In this document: one piece after another, positions 54,458 to 63,462 of the stretch
How positions within the stretch are numbered: position 1 is the stretch's first letter
How the letters are laid out: each line of letters starts with the position of its first letter
NCBI RefSeq assembly: GCF_002251855.1
Contig: NZ_NOXW01000022.1
Span: forward strand, 124,001 to 188,000
DNA length: 64,000 nt
DNA from: Rhodoferax sp. TH121
Lineage (GTDB): Bacteria; Pseudomonadota; Gammaproteobacteria; Burkholderiales; Burkholderiaceae_C
Reading direction: 5' to 3'
Program-made: the position numbers and the translations under genes
The notes under the pieces: model-generated
What the model saw: only the letters and a program-made list of their open reading frames with translations
The model's database searches: none
What the model was told of the DNA's origin: nothing

Positions 54458-57181
54458 TCAGCGGATGCCAAAGACAGCACGCCAGAGTGCCTGTCCCGCG
54501 CTGCGTTCGTCTTCCACCGTGTCCGGCTCCACTTCGGTGGGTTCTTCGTTGAGTCGGGCCCGGTGCTGTAGCTGGCGCAGCTGGCGGTAGGCCTGGGCTG
54601 CGTCTTCGCCCACCGGTGCGGGCAGCAGGCCGCAGGCTTGGGCACGTTGTAGCAGCGCAATATTGCCCACATTGGGTAGCAACTCGGCATGGTGTTGGCC
54701 ATGCGCCAGCAACAGGTATTGCACGGCAAACTCAATGTCCACCATGCCGCCCAGGCTGTGCTTGACATCAAACTGCCCACCCTTGTCAGGATGTGCGCTG
54801 CGCACCTTGGCGCGCATGGCTTCAATTTCCAGCCGCAAGGCATGGGCGTCGCGCGGGGTGCGGATTACGTTGTCGCGCACGGTGTCAAACCGTTGCTGCA
54901 AGCTGGCCGGGCCCAGCACGCAGCGCGCGCGCGTCATGGCCTGGTGCTCCCAGGTCCACGCGGTGTTGCTGCCGCGTTGTTCCTGGTAGTTGGCGTAGGC
55001 AGTAAAGCTCGTCACCAGCAGGCCCGAATTGCCGTTGGGACGCAGCGCGGTGTCGATCTCGTAGAGGTCGCCCTCACCGGTCTTCACGGTCAGCCAGTTG
55101 ATGAGTTTGCGTACCAGCGCGGCGTAGATTTCGCTGGCGCGCTCGTCCTCGTCGTCGTAGAGAAACACGATGTCCAGGTCGGAGCCGTAGCCCAGCTCTT
55201 TGCCGCCCAGCTTGCCGTAGGCAATGATGGCGAACTGCGGCTCTTCGCGATGGCGGGTTTTCAGGCGGCTCCAGCACCAGCGGGTGGTGGTGCGCAGCAC
55301 GGCCTCGGCCAGCGCACTCAGGTCATCGGCCACCTGCTCCACCGTGAGCCGACCCTCCACGTCGCGTGTCAGGATGCGGAACACCTCCGCATGGTGGGCG
55401 CGGCGCAGCAGGTTCAGCAGCGCTTCGTCGTCGTCCTCGGCGCTGCCTTGCAGGGCACGCAGGCGGCGCTCCAGGTCGTCTTCAAAAGCGACGGGGTCAA
55501 AGCGCTCTTCCAGAATCGCATTGCTGGCCAGCTCGTCAATCACACCCGGGTGCTTGAGCAGGTAGCGTGCGGGCCAGCGCGCGGCGCCCAGCATGCGCAG
55601 CAGGCGTTCGTGGACCTTGGGGCGTTCCAGCAGCATGGCCAAGTAGCTCTCGCGGCGCAGCAAGGGCTCCATCCAATCGGCCAGGCGGACACAGGCCTCT
55701 TCGGTTACCCGACCTTCGCGCAGCCACTGGGCCGTGCGCTGCACCAGACGGCCCAGGCGGGCGCGTGACTCATCCTTGAGTGCCTGCACGCGCGGGTGCT
55801 CACGCCAGTGGGTGATGCGCTCCTTGAAACGCCCGTCCAGGTGCTCCAGAACGCCGTCCAGATCGGAGCTGGTGGGGCTGCTACCGCCCTTGGTGCAGCC
55901 GCGGCACTCGGTCTGGGTGCCGCCCAACAGCGCGTCAAATTCCTGTGCCACCAGTTCGCGGTGCTTGTCCAGCTCCTGCAGCAAGGCGGTGCTGTCAGGC
56001 AAGTCCAGGGTCTGGGCGATCCAGTGCAGATCGGCCTCGTCAGTAGGCAGCACATGGGTCTGCTGGTCATCCAGGTACTGGATGCGGTGCTCCACCTGGC
56101 GCAGGAAAATATAGGCTTGGGTCAGCGCATCGGCCGTGGCCTGCGGCATCAGCCCGGCGCGCACCAGGCGCTGCAGGGCGCTCACGGTGGGGCGTGTTCG
56201 GAGTTCGGGGTACTGGCCGCCGCGCACCACTTGCAGCAGCTGCACGGTGAACTCGATCTCTCGGATGCCTCCGCGCGACAGCTTCACATCGTTGCTGCGT
56301 TCGGGCCGCCCGGCGCTGCGCTTGGCCGCATGGTCGCGGATCTGGCGGTGCAGGCCACGCAGCGAATCGAACACGTTGTAGTCCAGGTAGCGGCGGAACA
56401 CAAAGGGCACCACCACACTGCGCAACTGCTGGGCGCAGCCCGAGCCAATAGCCTGCGCTGGCGCTACTACCCGGCTCTTGAGCCAGGCAAAGCGCTCCCA
56501 TTCGCGGCCCTGCACATGGAAGTACTCTTCCAGCGCGCCTAGCGATACGGCCGGTGGGCCCGAGTTGCCGTTAGGCCGCAAGGCCAAGTCTACGCGGAAC
56601 ACCATGCCATGCTCCGTGGTATCGCCCACCAGCGCATAGATGGCTTTGACCATCTTGGCAAAGAACTCCTGGTTGGAGATGCGGCCGCGGCCCTCGGCGT
56701 TACCGCTGGTTTCGCCGTCTTGGTCGTAGACGTAAATCAGGTCGATGTCGCTGGATACATTGAGTTCGCGTGCGCCTAGCTTGCCCATCCCGATGATGCA
56801 CAGCTGGCTGACTTCACCTTGTGGCGTGCGGGGGCTTCCGTGTTGCTGCTCCAGTGCGGCATAGCTGTGCCGATAGGCTTGGTCCAGCGCCAGCTCGGCC
56901 AACTCCGTCATTACCCGGGTCACTTCGGCCAAGGGTGCGCGTTCGTCGCAATCCAGGTGCAGCAGCCGTTCCATGGCCAGCTGCCGGGTCATGCGCAGGG
57001 CGGCCCCAGTGTCCAGCCCTTGTGCCAGCAGCGCCTGCAGAAGGTCATGTAGCTCAGCACGCCGCAATACGCTGTCCTGGCACAGGGGCAATTGCGCGGC
57101 GTAGCGGCGGCGTATACGCTGGCCAAAGCGTGAACCCTCGGAGCGAGGTGGCTGCTCATTGCGGGTCATAATTCCTGACAT
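54458..57181 (-). CDS. glnE: bifunctional glutamine synthetase adenylyltransferase/deadenylylase
   Basis: A 907-residue enzyme that adenylylates and deadenylylates GlnA in response to PII. It has two nucleotidyltransferase domains, the first with MGKLGARELNVSSDIDLIYVYD (about 130-150) and the second with AYGKLGGKELGYGSDLDIVFLYD (about 660). Each is followed by a GlnD PII-uridylyltransferase-like helical region. Length is near E. coli GlnE (946). ATG 57181 is given; ATG 57169 (MTRNEQ) with AGGA upstream is equally possible. Only 15 bp separate it from the divergent yhdP start. Confidence 0.96.
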   Translation of the reverse strand: MSGIMTRNEQPPRSEGSRFGQRIRRRYAAQLPLCQDSVLRRAELHDLLQALLAQGLDTGAALRMTRQLAMERLLHLDCDERAPLAEVTRVMTELAELALDQAYRHSYAALEQQHGSPRTPQGEVSQLCIIGMGKLGARELNVSSDIDLIYVYDQDGETSGNAEGRGRISNQEFFAKMVKAIYALVGDTTEHGMVFRVDLALRPNGNSGPPAVSLGALEEYFHVQGREWERFAWLKSRVVAPAQAIGSGCAQQLRSVVVPFVFRRYLDYNVFDSLRGLHRQIRDHAAKRSAGRPERSNDVKLSRGGIREIEFTVQLLQVVRGGQYPELRTRPTVSALQRLVRAGLMPQATADALTQAYIFLRQVEHRIQYLDDQQTHVLPTDEADLHWIAQTLDLPDSTALLQELDKHRELVAQEFDALLGGTQTECRGCTKGGSSPTSSDLDGVLEHLDGRFKERITHWREHPRVQALKDESRARLGRLVQRTAQWLREGRVTEEACVRLADWMEPLLRRESYLAMLLERPKVHERLLRMLGAARWPARYLLKHPGVIDELASNAILEERFDPVAFEDDLERRLRALQGSAEDDDEALLNLLRRAHHAEVFRILTRDVEGRLTVEQVADDLSALAEAVLRTTTRWCWSRLKTRHREEPQFAIIAYGKLGGKELGYGSDLDIVFLYDDEDERASEIYAALVRKLINWLTVKTGEGDLYEIDTALRPNGNSGLLVTSFTAYANYQEQRGSNTAWTWEHQAMTRARCVLGPASLQQRFDTVRDNVIRTPRDAHALRLEIEAMRAKVRSAHPDKGGQFDVKHSLGGMVDIEFAVQYLLLAHGQHHAELLPNVGNIALLQRAQACGLLPAPVGEDAAQAYRQLRQLQHRARLNEEPTEVEPDTVEDERSAGQALWRAVFGIR

Positions 57182-57196
57182 AGTCCCGATAGCACG

Positions 57197-60100
57197 ATGA
57201 ATGATTTGACTCCCGCCCCTTCACTCTGGCTCAAAGCGTCTGCAATGACCGCAAAGTGGGCGCTGCGCTTGTTACTAGTGGCGTGGTTGGTACTGGGTTT
57301 GGCATGGGCGGGACTGCATTTTTGGATTGTGCCCCGAATCGGCGAACTCCGCCCGTGGCTGGAGCAACGGGCCTCTCAGGCGCTAGGTACCACGGTGCAG
57401 ATTGGCGGTATCGCCGCCGTTTCCAATGGCTTAATTCCTTCCATCGAATTGACCCAGGTGCGCCTGCTGGACCCACAAGGCCGCGATGCCCTGGTGCTGC
57501 CATCGGTCCAGGCAGCACTGTCGCCCCATTCGCTCTTGCGCATGGGGGTGGAACAGCTCTATATCGCCAAGCCGGTTCTCGATATCCGCCGCACGCCGGA
57601 TGGGCGTTTCTGGATTGCGGGCATGCCCTTGCCTGAAGGCGGCGGCGAGGACAGCCCGGCACTTGATTGGTTGTTTGCCCAATCCGAGCTGGCCATAGTG
57701 GGTGGCACGGTGCAATGGACTGACGAGTTGCGCGGCGCGCCCGTGTTGGCGCTGCAAGAGGTCAACGTGGTCCTGCGCAATCGTCTGCTCTCTCATGCCT
57801 TGCGTCTGGATGCCCAAGCCCCTGCCGCCTGGGGTGACCGGTTCACCCTGTCGGGCATCTTCCGCGAGCCGCTATTGTCCAGCCGTGCAGGCGATTGGCA
57901 GCGGTGGGAGGGTCAGCTCTACGCCAGCTTCCCGCAGGTCGACTTGGCACATCTGCGCCGCTATGTGGACCTGGGGGTCGACCTGGTGCAAGGGCGGGGG
58001 GCATTACGGGCATGGGTGGATGTCAAAAAGGGCGTGGCCACCGGTGCCACCGCGGATGTGCAGATGGCCGAGGTGCAGCTCACCACGGGTGCGAATTTGC
58101 AGGCCTTGGCGCTGCGTACTGTGTCTGGCCGCGTGGGCGCGCAGCGCCTGCCAGGTGGCTCCGAGGTGTTTACCCAGGCCCTTCAGTTTGAAACGGAGGA
58201 TGGTTTGCGCTGGCCAGGTGGCAATGTGCTGCTGCGCCGCTTCGAGGCCGAGGGCGGCACACCGGCCCGCGGCGAGGTGGTGGCCGACCGGTTGGATCTG
58301 GCGTCCATGGGCGAGATCGCGCAACGTCTGCCCTTGGGTGAAGCACTGCATACCCAGTTGAAACAGCTGGGTGCGCGTGGGCTGGTCGAGCAGTTGGACG
58401 GCAACTGGCGCGGGACCCTGGACCAACCTGAGACGTATGCGTTCAAAGGCCGCGTTCGCCAGCTCACCGTTCCGGCGCAGACCCTCCATGGCGAGTCGCG
58501 CCCTGGTTTTCAGGGGCTGGACGTGGACTTTGACGTGAACCAGGTCGGTGGCAAGGCCCAGCTGGTGTTGGACAAGGGCGTGCTGGACGCCTTGGGCATT
58601 CTGGAAGATGGGCCGGTATTTTTTGAGCAACTGCGAGCGGACATTGCTTGGCAGCGCCAGGGCGAGGCGCTCACCGTGTCTGGTAGCAATGTGCGTTTTG
58701 CCAATGCTGATGCCCAAGGCGAGCTGCTGTTCAAATGGCAGTCGGCGACCAACGGGCCTGGTGTGTTGGACTTGCAGGGCAGCTTGGGGCGTGCCGAGGG
58801 CACACGTGTGCACCGCTACCTGCCGCTGGAGCTGGACAAGGAAGTGCGCGACTACGTAAGGGCTGCCGTGCAGGCCGGCACCGCCACGGGCGTCAAGTTC
58901 AAGCTCAAGGGTGACTTGGCGCGGTTTCCGTTTGCCGATGCCAAGCAGGGCGACTTCCGCATTTCGGCCAATGTGCAAAACGCCAGCCTGGCCTACGTGC
59001 CGTCTTACCTGCTGCCCAAGGACAGTCTGCCTTGGCCGGCGTTGCAGCAGCTCCATGGCGAACTCATCATCGACCACGCCACCTTGCTGGCCAAGGTGGA
59101 GCGCGGTGTTCTCGCAGGCACGTCCATCCAGCTCGGCAAGGCCGAGGGCTTGATGACCCATATTTACGAAGGCGCGCAACTGCAGGTCACGGCCGAGGCC
59201 AAAGGCCCGCTAGCGGATGTGTTGGGCGTGGTGAACCGCTCGCCCTTGGGCGCCCTGCTGGACAACGTGCTTGCCACCGCCAGTGCCACGGGAGTGGCGG
59301 ACTACAAACTCAAGCTGGGGTTTCCGATTGCCGACGTCGATCGTGCCACGGTGGCCGGCTCCATCGTGCTGGCTGGCAATGACCTGCAAATCACCGCCGA
59401 CACCCCGCGCCTGCAACGTGCCCGGGGCACGGTGGCCTTCACGGAGTCCGGCTTTGCGGTGAGTGGCGGCACCGCACGCGCTTTGGGAGGTGATATGCGC
59501 ATCGAGGGCGGCTTGAGTTTGCAAACCGCCGTGCCAGTTGCCACTGCGGTGCGGGCGGCGGCGCCCGCCACCCTGCGCCTGCAGGGCACGGCCACCGCCG
59601 AAGGCCTGCGACAGGCCAAGGAGCTGGGCCCGCTGGCCCGCCTGGCCGACGATATGCGGGGCCAGGCGCCTTACACCGTTGCGCTGGCGTTGCGGGGGGG
59701 AGCCCTGGAGTGGCAGCTCAACTCCAGCCTGGTCGGCATGGCATTGGCTCTGCCCGCGCCGTTTGCCAAACCGGCCGAGCAGGCCCTGCCCTTGCGGCTG
59801 GACAACACCGCCGTGCGCGCCGCATCCGGTGCGGCGCCAGTGCGTGCGCTCGAACAGCTGCGGCTGGAGCTGGGGCGGCTAGCCTCGGCAACCTATGTGC
59901 GCGATGTCTCCGGGGCCCATGCGCGGGTGGTGCGGGGTGCCATTGCGCTGGGCTTGGCCGATGACGAGTCGGCGCCCTTGCCCGATGAGGGGGTGGTGGC
60001 CAACGTCAGCATGGCCGTGCTGGATGCCGACGCCTGGGGCAAAGTGCTGGAGCGTGTGGCTGGCGAAGGGGTGCCCACTGGCAACCTCGCGGCGTCTGGG

Positions 60101-61222
60101 GCATCGGCCACCATGGGCTACCTGCCCACGGTGCTGGCAGTGCGTACCAAGGAGCTCACCGTGGCTGGGCGCAAACTGCACAACATGGTGGTGGGTGGCG
60201 GGCGCGATGGCCTGGTCTGGCGTGCCAACCTCGATGCCACCGAACTCAGCGGCTACCTGGAGTACCGCCAGCCCAGTGGCAACAATGCCGGGCGACTCTA
60301 CGCCCGCCTGGCCCGCCTGGCCGTGGGACAGAGCACAGCGCAAGATGTGGAGAGCCTGCTCGACGACCAACCGGCGACGATTCCTGCCTTGGACATCGAG
60401 GTCGAAGACTTTGAGCTGCGTGGCAAAAAGCTGGGTCGCGTGGATCTGGAAGCGGTGAACCTGGGTGCCGCAGGCGCGCGCGAATGGCGCCTGAACCGCT
60501 TCAATATCCAGACGCCCGAGGCCACGCTGACTGCCAGTGGCAACTGGGCTAACCTGGGGGGCGCCAGTGCGGGCCGTAGCCTCAAGGAGCGCCGCCGCAC
60601 GGTGCTCAACTTCAAACTCGACATCAGCAACTCCGGTGAACTGCTCTCGCGGTTTGGCATGCCCGGTGTGGTGCGCAATGGCAAGGGCAAGGTCGAGGGC
60701 CAAGTGGCTTGGCTGGGTTCGCCCATCACGGTGGACTATGCCAGCATGGGCGGCGCCTTCAATGTGAATGTGGAGACCGGCCAGTTCCTCAAGGCCGAAC
60801 CCGGCATCGCCAAGCTGCTGGGGGTGCTGAGCTTGCAGTCGCTGCCGCGCCGCCTGACGCTGGACTTCCGCGATGTGTTCAGCGAGGGCTTTGCGTTTGA
60901 CTTCTTCCGGGGTGACATTGCCATCGAGCAGGGGGTGGCACGTACCACCAACCTGCAAATGAAAGGCGTCAATGCTGCGGTGCTCATGGAGGGGCAGGCC
61001 GACATTGCCAAGGAAACGCAAAAACTGCGGGTGGTGGTGGTGCCCGAAATCAATGCGGGCAGCGCCTCGCTGATCGCTGCGGCCATCAACCCGGTGGTGG
61101 GCCTGAGCACCTTTTTGGCTCAGCTGATTTTGCGTGGCCCGCTGGTCAACGCGGCCACCCAAGAATTCACCATCGACGGCACTTGGCTTGACCCCAAGGT
61201 TACCCCGGTGGAACGCCGATAA
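57197..61222 (+). CDS. yhdP: YhdP-family AsmA-like envelope protein
   Basis: A 1341-residue protein of the YhdP/TIGR02099 family, a bridge-like AsmA relative implicated in phospholipid transport to the outer membrane. One N-terminal membrane anchor (about 22-45) is followed by a very long periplasmic beta-rich domain. C-terminal hallmarks are GMPGVVRNGKGKVEGQVAWLGSP, FLKAEPGIAKLLGVLSLQSLPRRLTLDFRDVFSEGFAFD (in parts) and PVVGLSTFLAQLILRGPL. The length is normal. It begins divergently from glnE and precedes the nitrilase-family gene by 23 bp. Confidence 0.93.
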   Translation: MNDLTPAPSLWLKASAMTAKWALRLLLVAWLVLGLAWAGLHFWIVPRIGELRPWLEQRASQALGTTVQIGGIAAVSNGLIPSIELTQVRLLDPQGRDALVLPSVQAALSPHSLLRMGVEQLYIAKPVLDIRRTPDGRFWIAGMPLPEGGGEDSPALDWLFAQSELAIVGGTVQWTDELRGAPVLALQEVNVVLRNRLLSHALRLDAQAPAAWGDRFTLSGIFREPLLSSRAGDWQRWEGQLYASFPQVDLAHLRRYVDLGVDLVQGRGALRAWVDVKKGVATGATADVQMAEVQLTTGANLQALALRTVSGRVGAQRLPGGSEVFTQALQFETEDGLRWPGGNVLLRRFEAEGGTPARGEVVADRLDLASMGEIAQRLPLGEALHTQLKQLGARGLVEQLDGNWRGTLDQPETYAFKGRVRQLTVPAQTLHGESRPGFQGLDVDFDVNQVGGKAQLVLDKGVLDALGILEDGPVFFEQLRADIAWQRQGEALTVSGSNVRFANADAQGELLFKWQSATNGPGVLDLQGSLGRAEGTRVHRYLPLELDKEVRDYVRAAVQAGTATGVKFKLKGDLARFPFADAKQGDFRISANVQNASLAYVPSYLLPKDSLPWPALQQLHGELIIDHATLLAKVERGVLAGTSIQLGKAEGLMTHIYEGAQLQVTAEAKGPLADVLGVVNRSPLGALLDNVLATASATGVADYKLKLGFPIADVDRATVAGSIVLAGNDLQITADTPRLQRARGTVAFTESGFAVSGGTARALGGDMRIEGGLSLQTAVPVATAVRAAAPATLRLQGTATAEGLRQAKELGPLARLADDMRGQAPYTVALALRGGALEWQLNSSLVGMALALPAPFAKPAEQALPLRLDNTAVRAASGAAPVRALEQLRLELGRLASATYVRDVSGAHARVVRGAIALGLADDESAPLPDEGVVANVSMAVLDADAWGKVLERVAGEGVPTGNLAASGASATMGYLPTVLAVRTKELTVAGRKLHNMVVGGGRDGLVWRANLDATELSGYLEYRQPSGNNAGRLYARLARLAVGQSTAQDVESLLDDQPATIPALDIEVEDFELRGKKLGRVDLEAVNLGAAGAREWRLNRFNIQTPEATLTASGNWANLGGASAGRSLKERRRTVLNFKLDISNSGELLSRFGMPGVVRNGKGKVEGQVAWLGSPITVDYASMGGAFNVNVETGQFLKAEPGIAKLLGVLSLQSLPRRLTLDFRDVFSEGFAFDFFRGDIAIEQGVARTTNLQMKGVNAAVLMEGQADIAKETQKLRVVVVPEINAGSASLIAAAINPVVGLSTFLAQLILRGPLVNAATQEFTIDGTWLDPKVTPVERR

Positions 61223-61245
61223 CCCCCATTTCAGGAGCTTTTGCC

Positions 61246-62064
61246 ATGCGTGTTGCCGCCCTCCAGATGGTGTCCACCGATCAGCTGTCGGACAACCTCC
61301 AACAAGCCCAGACCCTGCTAGAGCAAGCCGCCCAGGCCGGCGCCGAGTTGGCCGTGCTGCCCGAGTACTTTTGCCTCATCGGCCAGCGTGATTCGGACAA
61401 GCTGGCCATTCAGGAACCCTTTGGCAGCGGGCCCATGCAGGACTTTCTGGCCGCCACCGCACGCCGCTTGGGTCTGTGGATCGTGGCCGGCACCCTGCCA
61501 CTGACGGCCGACCAGAAAGACCGCGTGTTCAACAGCTCGCTGGCCTACAACCCGCAGGGCGCCTGCGTGGCGCGCTACGACAAGATTCACCTGTTCCGCT
61601 TTGACAATGGCATTGAGAGCTACGACGAATCGCGTGTGCTGGAGCGTGGCCACACGCCCACCGTGTTTGCGCTGCCCTCGCGCGACGGCCACACCTGGCA
61701 GGTCGGCATGAGCATTTGCTACGACATGCGTTTTCCCGAGCTGTACCGGGTCTATGCCGAGCAAGGGGTGGATTTGATTCTGGCGCCCAGCGCCTTCACC
61801 CACATCACGGGCCAGGCGCACTGGGAGGTGCTGTTGCGTGCCCGTGCGATTGAGAACCTCTCCTACGTGGCCGCTGCGGCCCAAGGCGGAGTACACCCCA
61901 GCGGGCGGCGCACCTGGGGCCAATCGTTGCTGATTGATCCCTGGGGCCAGGTGCTGGCCCAGCAGGCACAGGGGGCTGGCGTGGTGGTGGCCGACTGCGA
62001 TGCGGCGCGCCTGCAGCAACTGCGCAGCCAGTTGCCTTCGTTGCAGCACCGGGTGTTGGCGTGA
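61246..62064 (+). CDS. carbon-nitrogen hydrolase (Nit-type amidase)
   Basis: A 272-residue nitrilase-superfamily amidase with the Glu-Lys-Cys triad: VLPEYFCLIG (Glu40), RYDKIHLFRFD and MSICYDMRFPELYRVY. The sequence around the cysteine matches the branch containing deaminated-glutathione amidase (Nit1/YbeM), a metabolite-repair enzyme. RBS AGGAG is clear. Gene order yhdP-nitrilase is common in betaproteobacteria. Substrate assignment is tentative. Confidence 0.9.
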   Translation: MRVAALQMVSTDQLSDNLQQAQTLLEQAAQAGAELAVLPEYFCLIGQRDSDKLAIQEPFGSGPMQDFLAATARRLGLWIVAGTLPLTADQKDRVFNSSLAYNPQGACVARYDKIHLFRFDNGIESYDESRVLERGHTPTVFALPSRDGHTWQVGMSICYDMRFPELYRVYAEQGVDLILAPSAFTHITGQAHWEVLLRARAIENLSYVAAAAQGGVHPSGRRTWGQSLLIDPWGQVLAQQAQGAGVVVADCDAARLQQLRSQLPSLQHRVLA

Positions 62065-62130
62065 TTGCTATTAATATAGGAGCTGCTTGCGCATATTCTG
62101 TGTTGCCCGCAGCCCTAAAAGACTCAAAAA
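62065..62130 (+). repeat. dispersed hairpin repeat, family 1, copy E
   Basis: TTGCTATTAATATAGGAGC, TGCTTGCGCATATTCTGTG and a diverged tail ending ACTCAAAAA. It begins immediately after the nitrilase stop codon and runs to the end of the small convergent gene. This is the most diverged intergenic copy. Confidence 0.6.
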
Positions 62131-62268
62131 TCAGTCCTCCTTCGGAGGCGTCCGGCTGTCGTCGTCTCGGGGGAGTTCTCCCCGGTTGCGGCCGGCAAAC
62201 ATGGTCCACCAAATGATGGCAACGAAGATCAGTCCGGCCCCGAGGGCTTCGAGCAACAGCAGTGTCAT
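62131..62268 (-). CDS. small single-helix membrane protein (45 aa)
   Basis: A predicted 45-residue protein: an N-terminal hydrophobic helix (LLLLEALGAGLIFVAIIWW) followed by a charged tail (RNRGELPRDDDSRTPPKED). The composition is what one expects of a real small membrane protein rather than a shadow frame. Its ATG overlaps the mltA ATG on the other strand (CATG at 62266-62269). No strong ribosome site is seen. Either start may therefore be misplaced. Confidence 0.55.
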   Translation of the reverse strand: MTLLLLEALGAGLIFVAIIWWTMFAGRNRGELPRDDDSRTPPKED

Positions 62269-63403
62269 GGGGCGGGTTCGCTCGGTGGTGGCAATGGTGT
62301 CGATTGTAGGAACGCTGGTGGGCTGCGGCAGCGTGCCACTGTATGCCCCTGTGGCCAACCCGGCCTCAGCGCCCGCGGTGCGCCCGGTACCTGTTGCCCC
62401 GCCGGAGGGAGCTCTGTCGCAGGCCCGGGGTACTTGGGTGCCGGTGCCATGGTCCGATCTGCCTGGCTGGGGCAGCGACTACCTGTTTGAAGCCTGGAAT
62501 GCTTGGCTCAAGAGCTGTGAGAAATCAACGCCCCCTTGGGTTGCGCTGTGCCCTGAGGTGCGCCGCCTGAGCATTGGCAGCGCCCAGGAGCAGCTGGCCT
62601 GGATGCAGGCGCGCCTGCAGGCTTACCGCATTGAAGCGGCACCGGGCGAATCCACCGGGCTTCTCACGAGTTACTTTGAGCCGGTGATCGAAGCCAGCCG
62701 CGTACCTGCCCCTGGCTTCACTGTGCCGCTCTATGGGCCTCCGCCGGGACTGGCCCAGCGCAAGCCCTGGTACACGCGCCAAGAGATGGACACCCTGCCC
62801 GAAGCACAGGCCGTGCTGAAGGGGCGTGCCATTGCCTATATGGCCGATCCGGTGGACGCCTTGGTCCTGCAAATCCAGGGCTCTGGCCGGGTGCGCATGG
62901 CCCAGGCCGACGGCAGCCAGCGTTGGGTGCGCCTGGCCTATGCCGGGACCAATGACCAACCCTACCGCAGTGTGGGCCGCTGGCTGCTGGACCAAGGGCT
63001 GGTGAAAGATGCCTCGTGGCCCGGCATCAAGGCTTGGCTGGCACAAAACCCCGGGCGTCAGCAGGAGCTGCTGTGGAGCAACCCGCGTGTGGTGTTTTTC
63101 AAGGAAGAAACCCTGTCGGAGCTGGAGTCGGCTTTTGGTCCGCGTGGTGCCCAAGGTGTGGCGTTGACGCCAGGCCGCTCCATCGCGGTAGACCCTGGCA
63201 GCGTGCCTTATGGCACACCGGTCTGGCTTGTCTCGCCCGGGCCACAAACCAGCCTGCAAAAGCTGGTGTTGGCACAAGACACCGGGAGCGCCATCACGGG
63301 TGCCGTGCGCGCCGACTACTTTGCTGGCTGGGGCGCCGAAGCCGGTGACCTCGCGGGCCGCCTGCGGCAGCCGCTCCAGATGTGGGCGATCTGGCCGAAA
63401 TAG
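62267..63403 (+). CDS. mltA: membrane-bound lytic murein transglycosylase A
   Basis: A 378-residue lipoprotein that cleaves peptidoglycan glycan strands to 1,6-anhydro ends at the outer membrane. The signal MGRVRSVVAMVSIVGTLVGC ends in a lipobox. The MltA barrel has GLLTSYFEPVIEASRVP and LVLQIQGSGRVRM. The C-terminal 3D domain has VDPGSVPYGTPVWL and LAQDTGSAITGAVRADYF with the catalytic aspartate. Longer in-frame starts upstream run antisense through the 45-aa gene and lack a signal peptide. Confidence 0.93.
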   Translation: MGRVRSVVAMVSIVGTLVGCGSVPLYAPVANPASAPAVRPVPVAPPEGALSQARGTWVPVPWSDLPGWGSDYLFEAWNAWLKSCEKSTPPWVALCPEVRRLSIGSAQEQLAWMQARLQAYRIEAAPGESTGLLTSYFEPVIEASRVPAPGFTVPLYGPPPGLAQRKPWYTRQEMDTLPEAQAVLKGRAIAYMADPVDALVLQIQGSGRVRMAQADGSQRWVRLAYAGTNDQPYRSVGRWLLDQGLVKDASWPGIKAWLAQNPGRQQELLWSNPRVVFFKEETLSELESAFGPRGAQGVALTPGRSIAVDPGSVPYGTPVWLVSPGPQTSLQKLVLAQDTGSAITGAVRADYFAGWGAEAGDLAGRLRQPLQMWAIWPK

Positions 63404-63462
63404 TCTGGATGGCGTTACCATGGCAACACAGCAACCTTGAAGCCTTCAAAAGGACGGACCCC

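Noticed and set aside
59879-61162. 427-codon minus-strand open frame inside yhdP
   Set aside because: Antisense shadow of the YhdP C-terminal region; His/Gln-rich with no domain.
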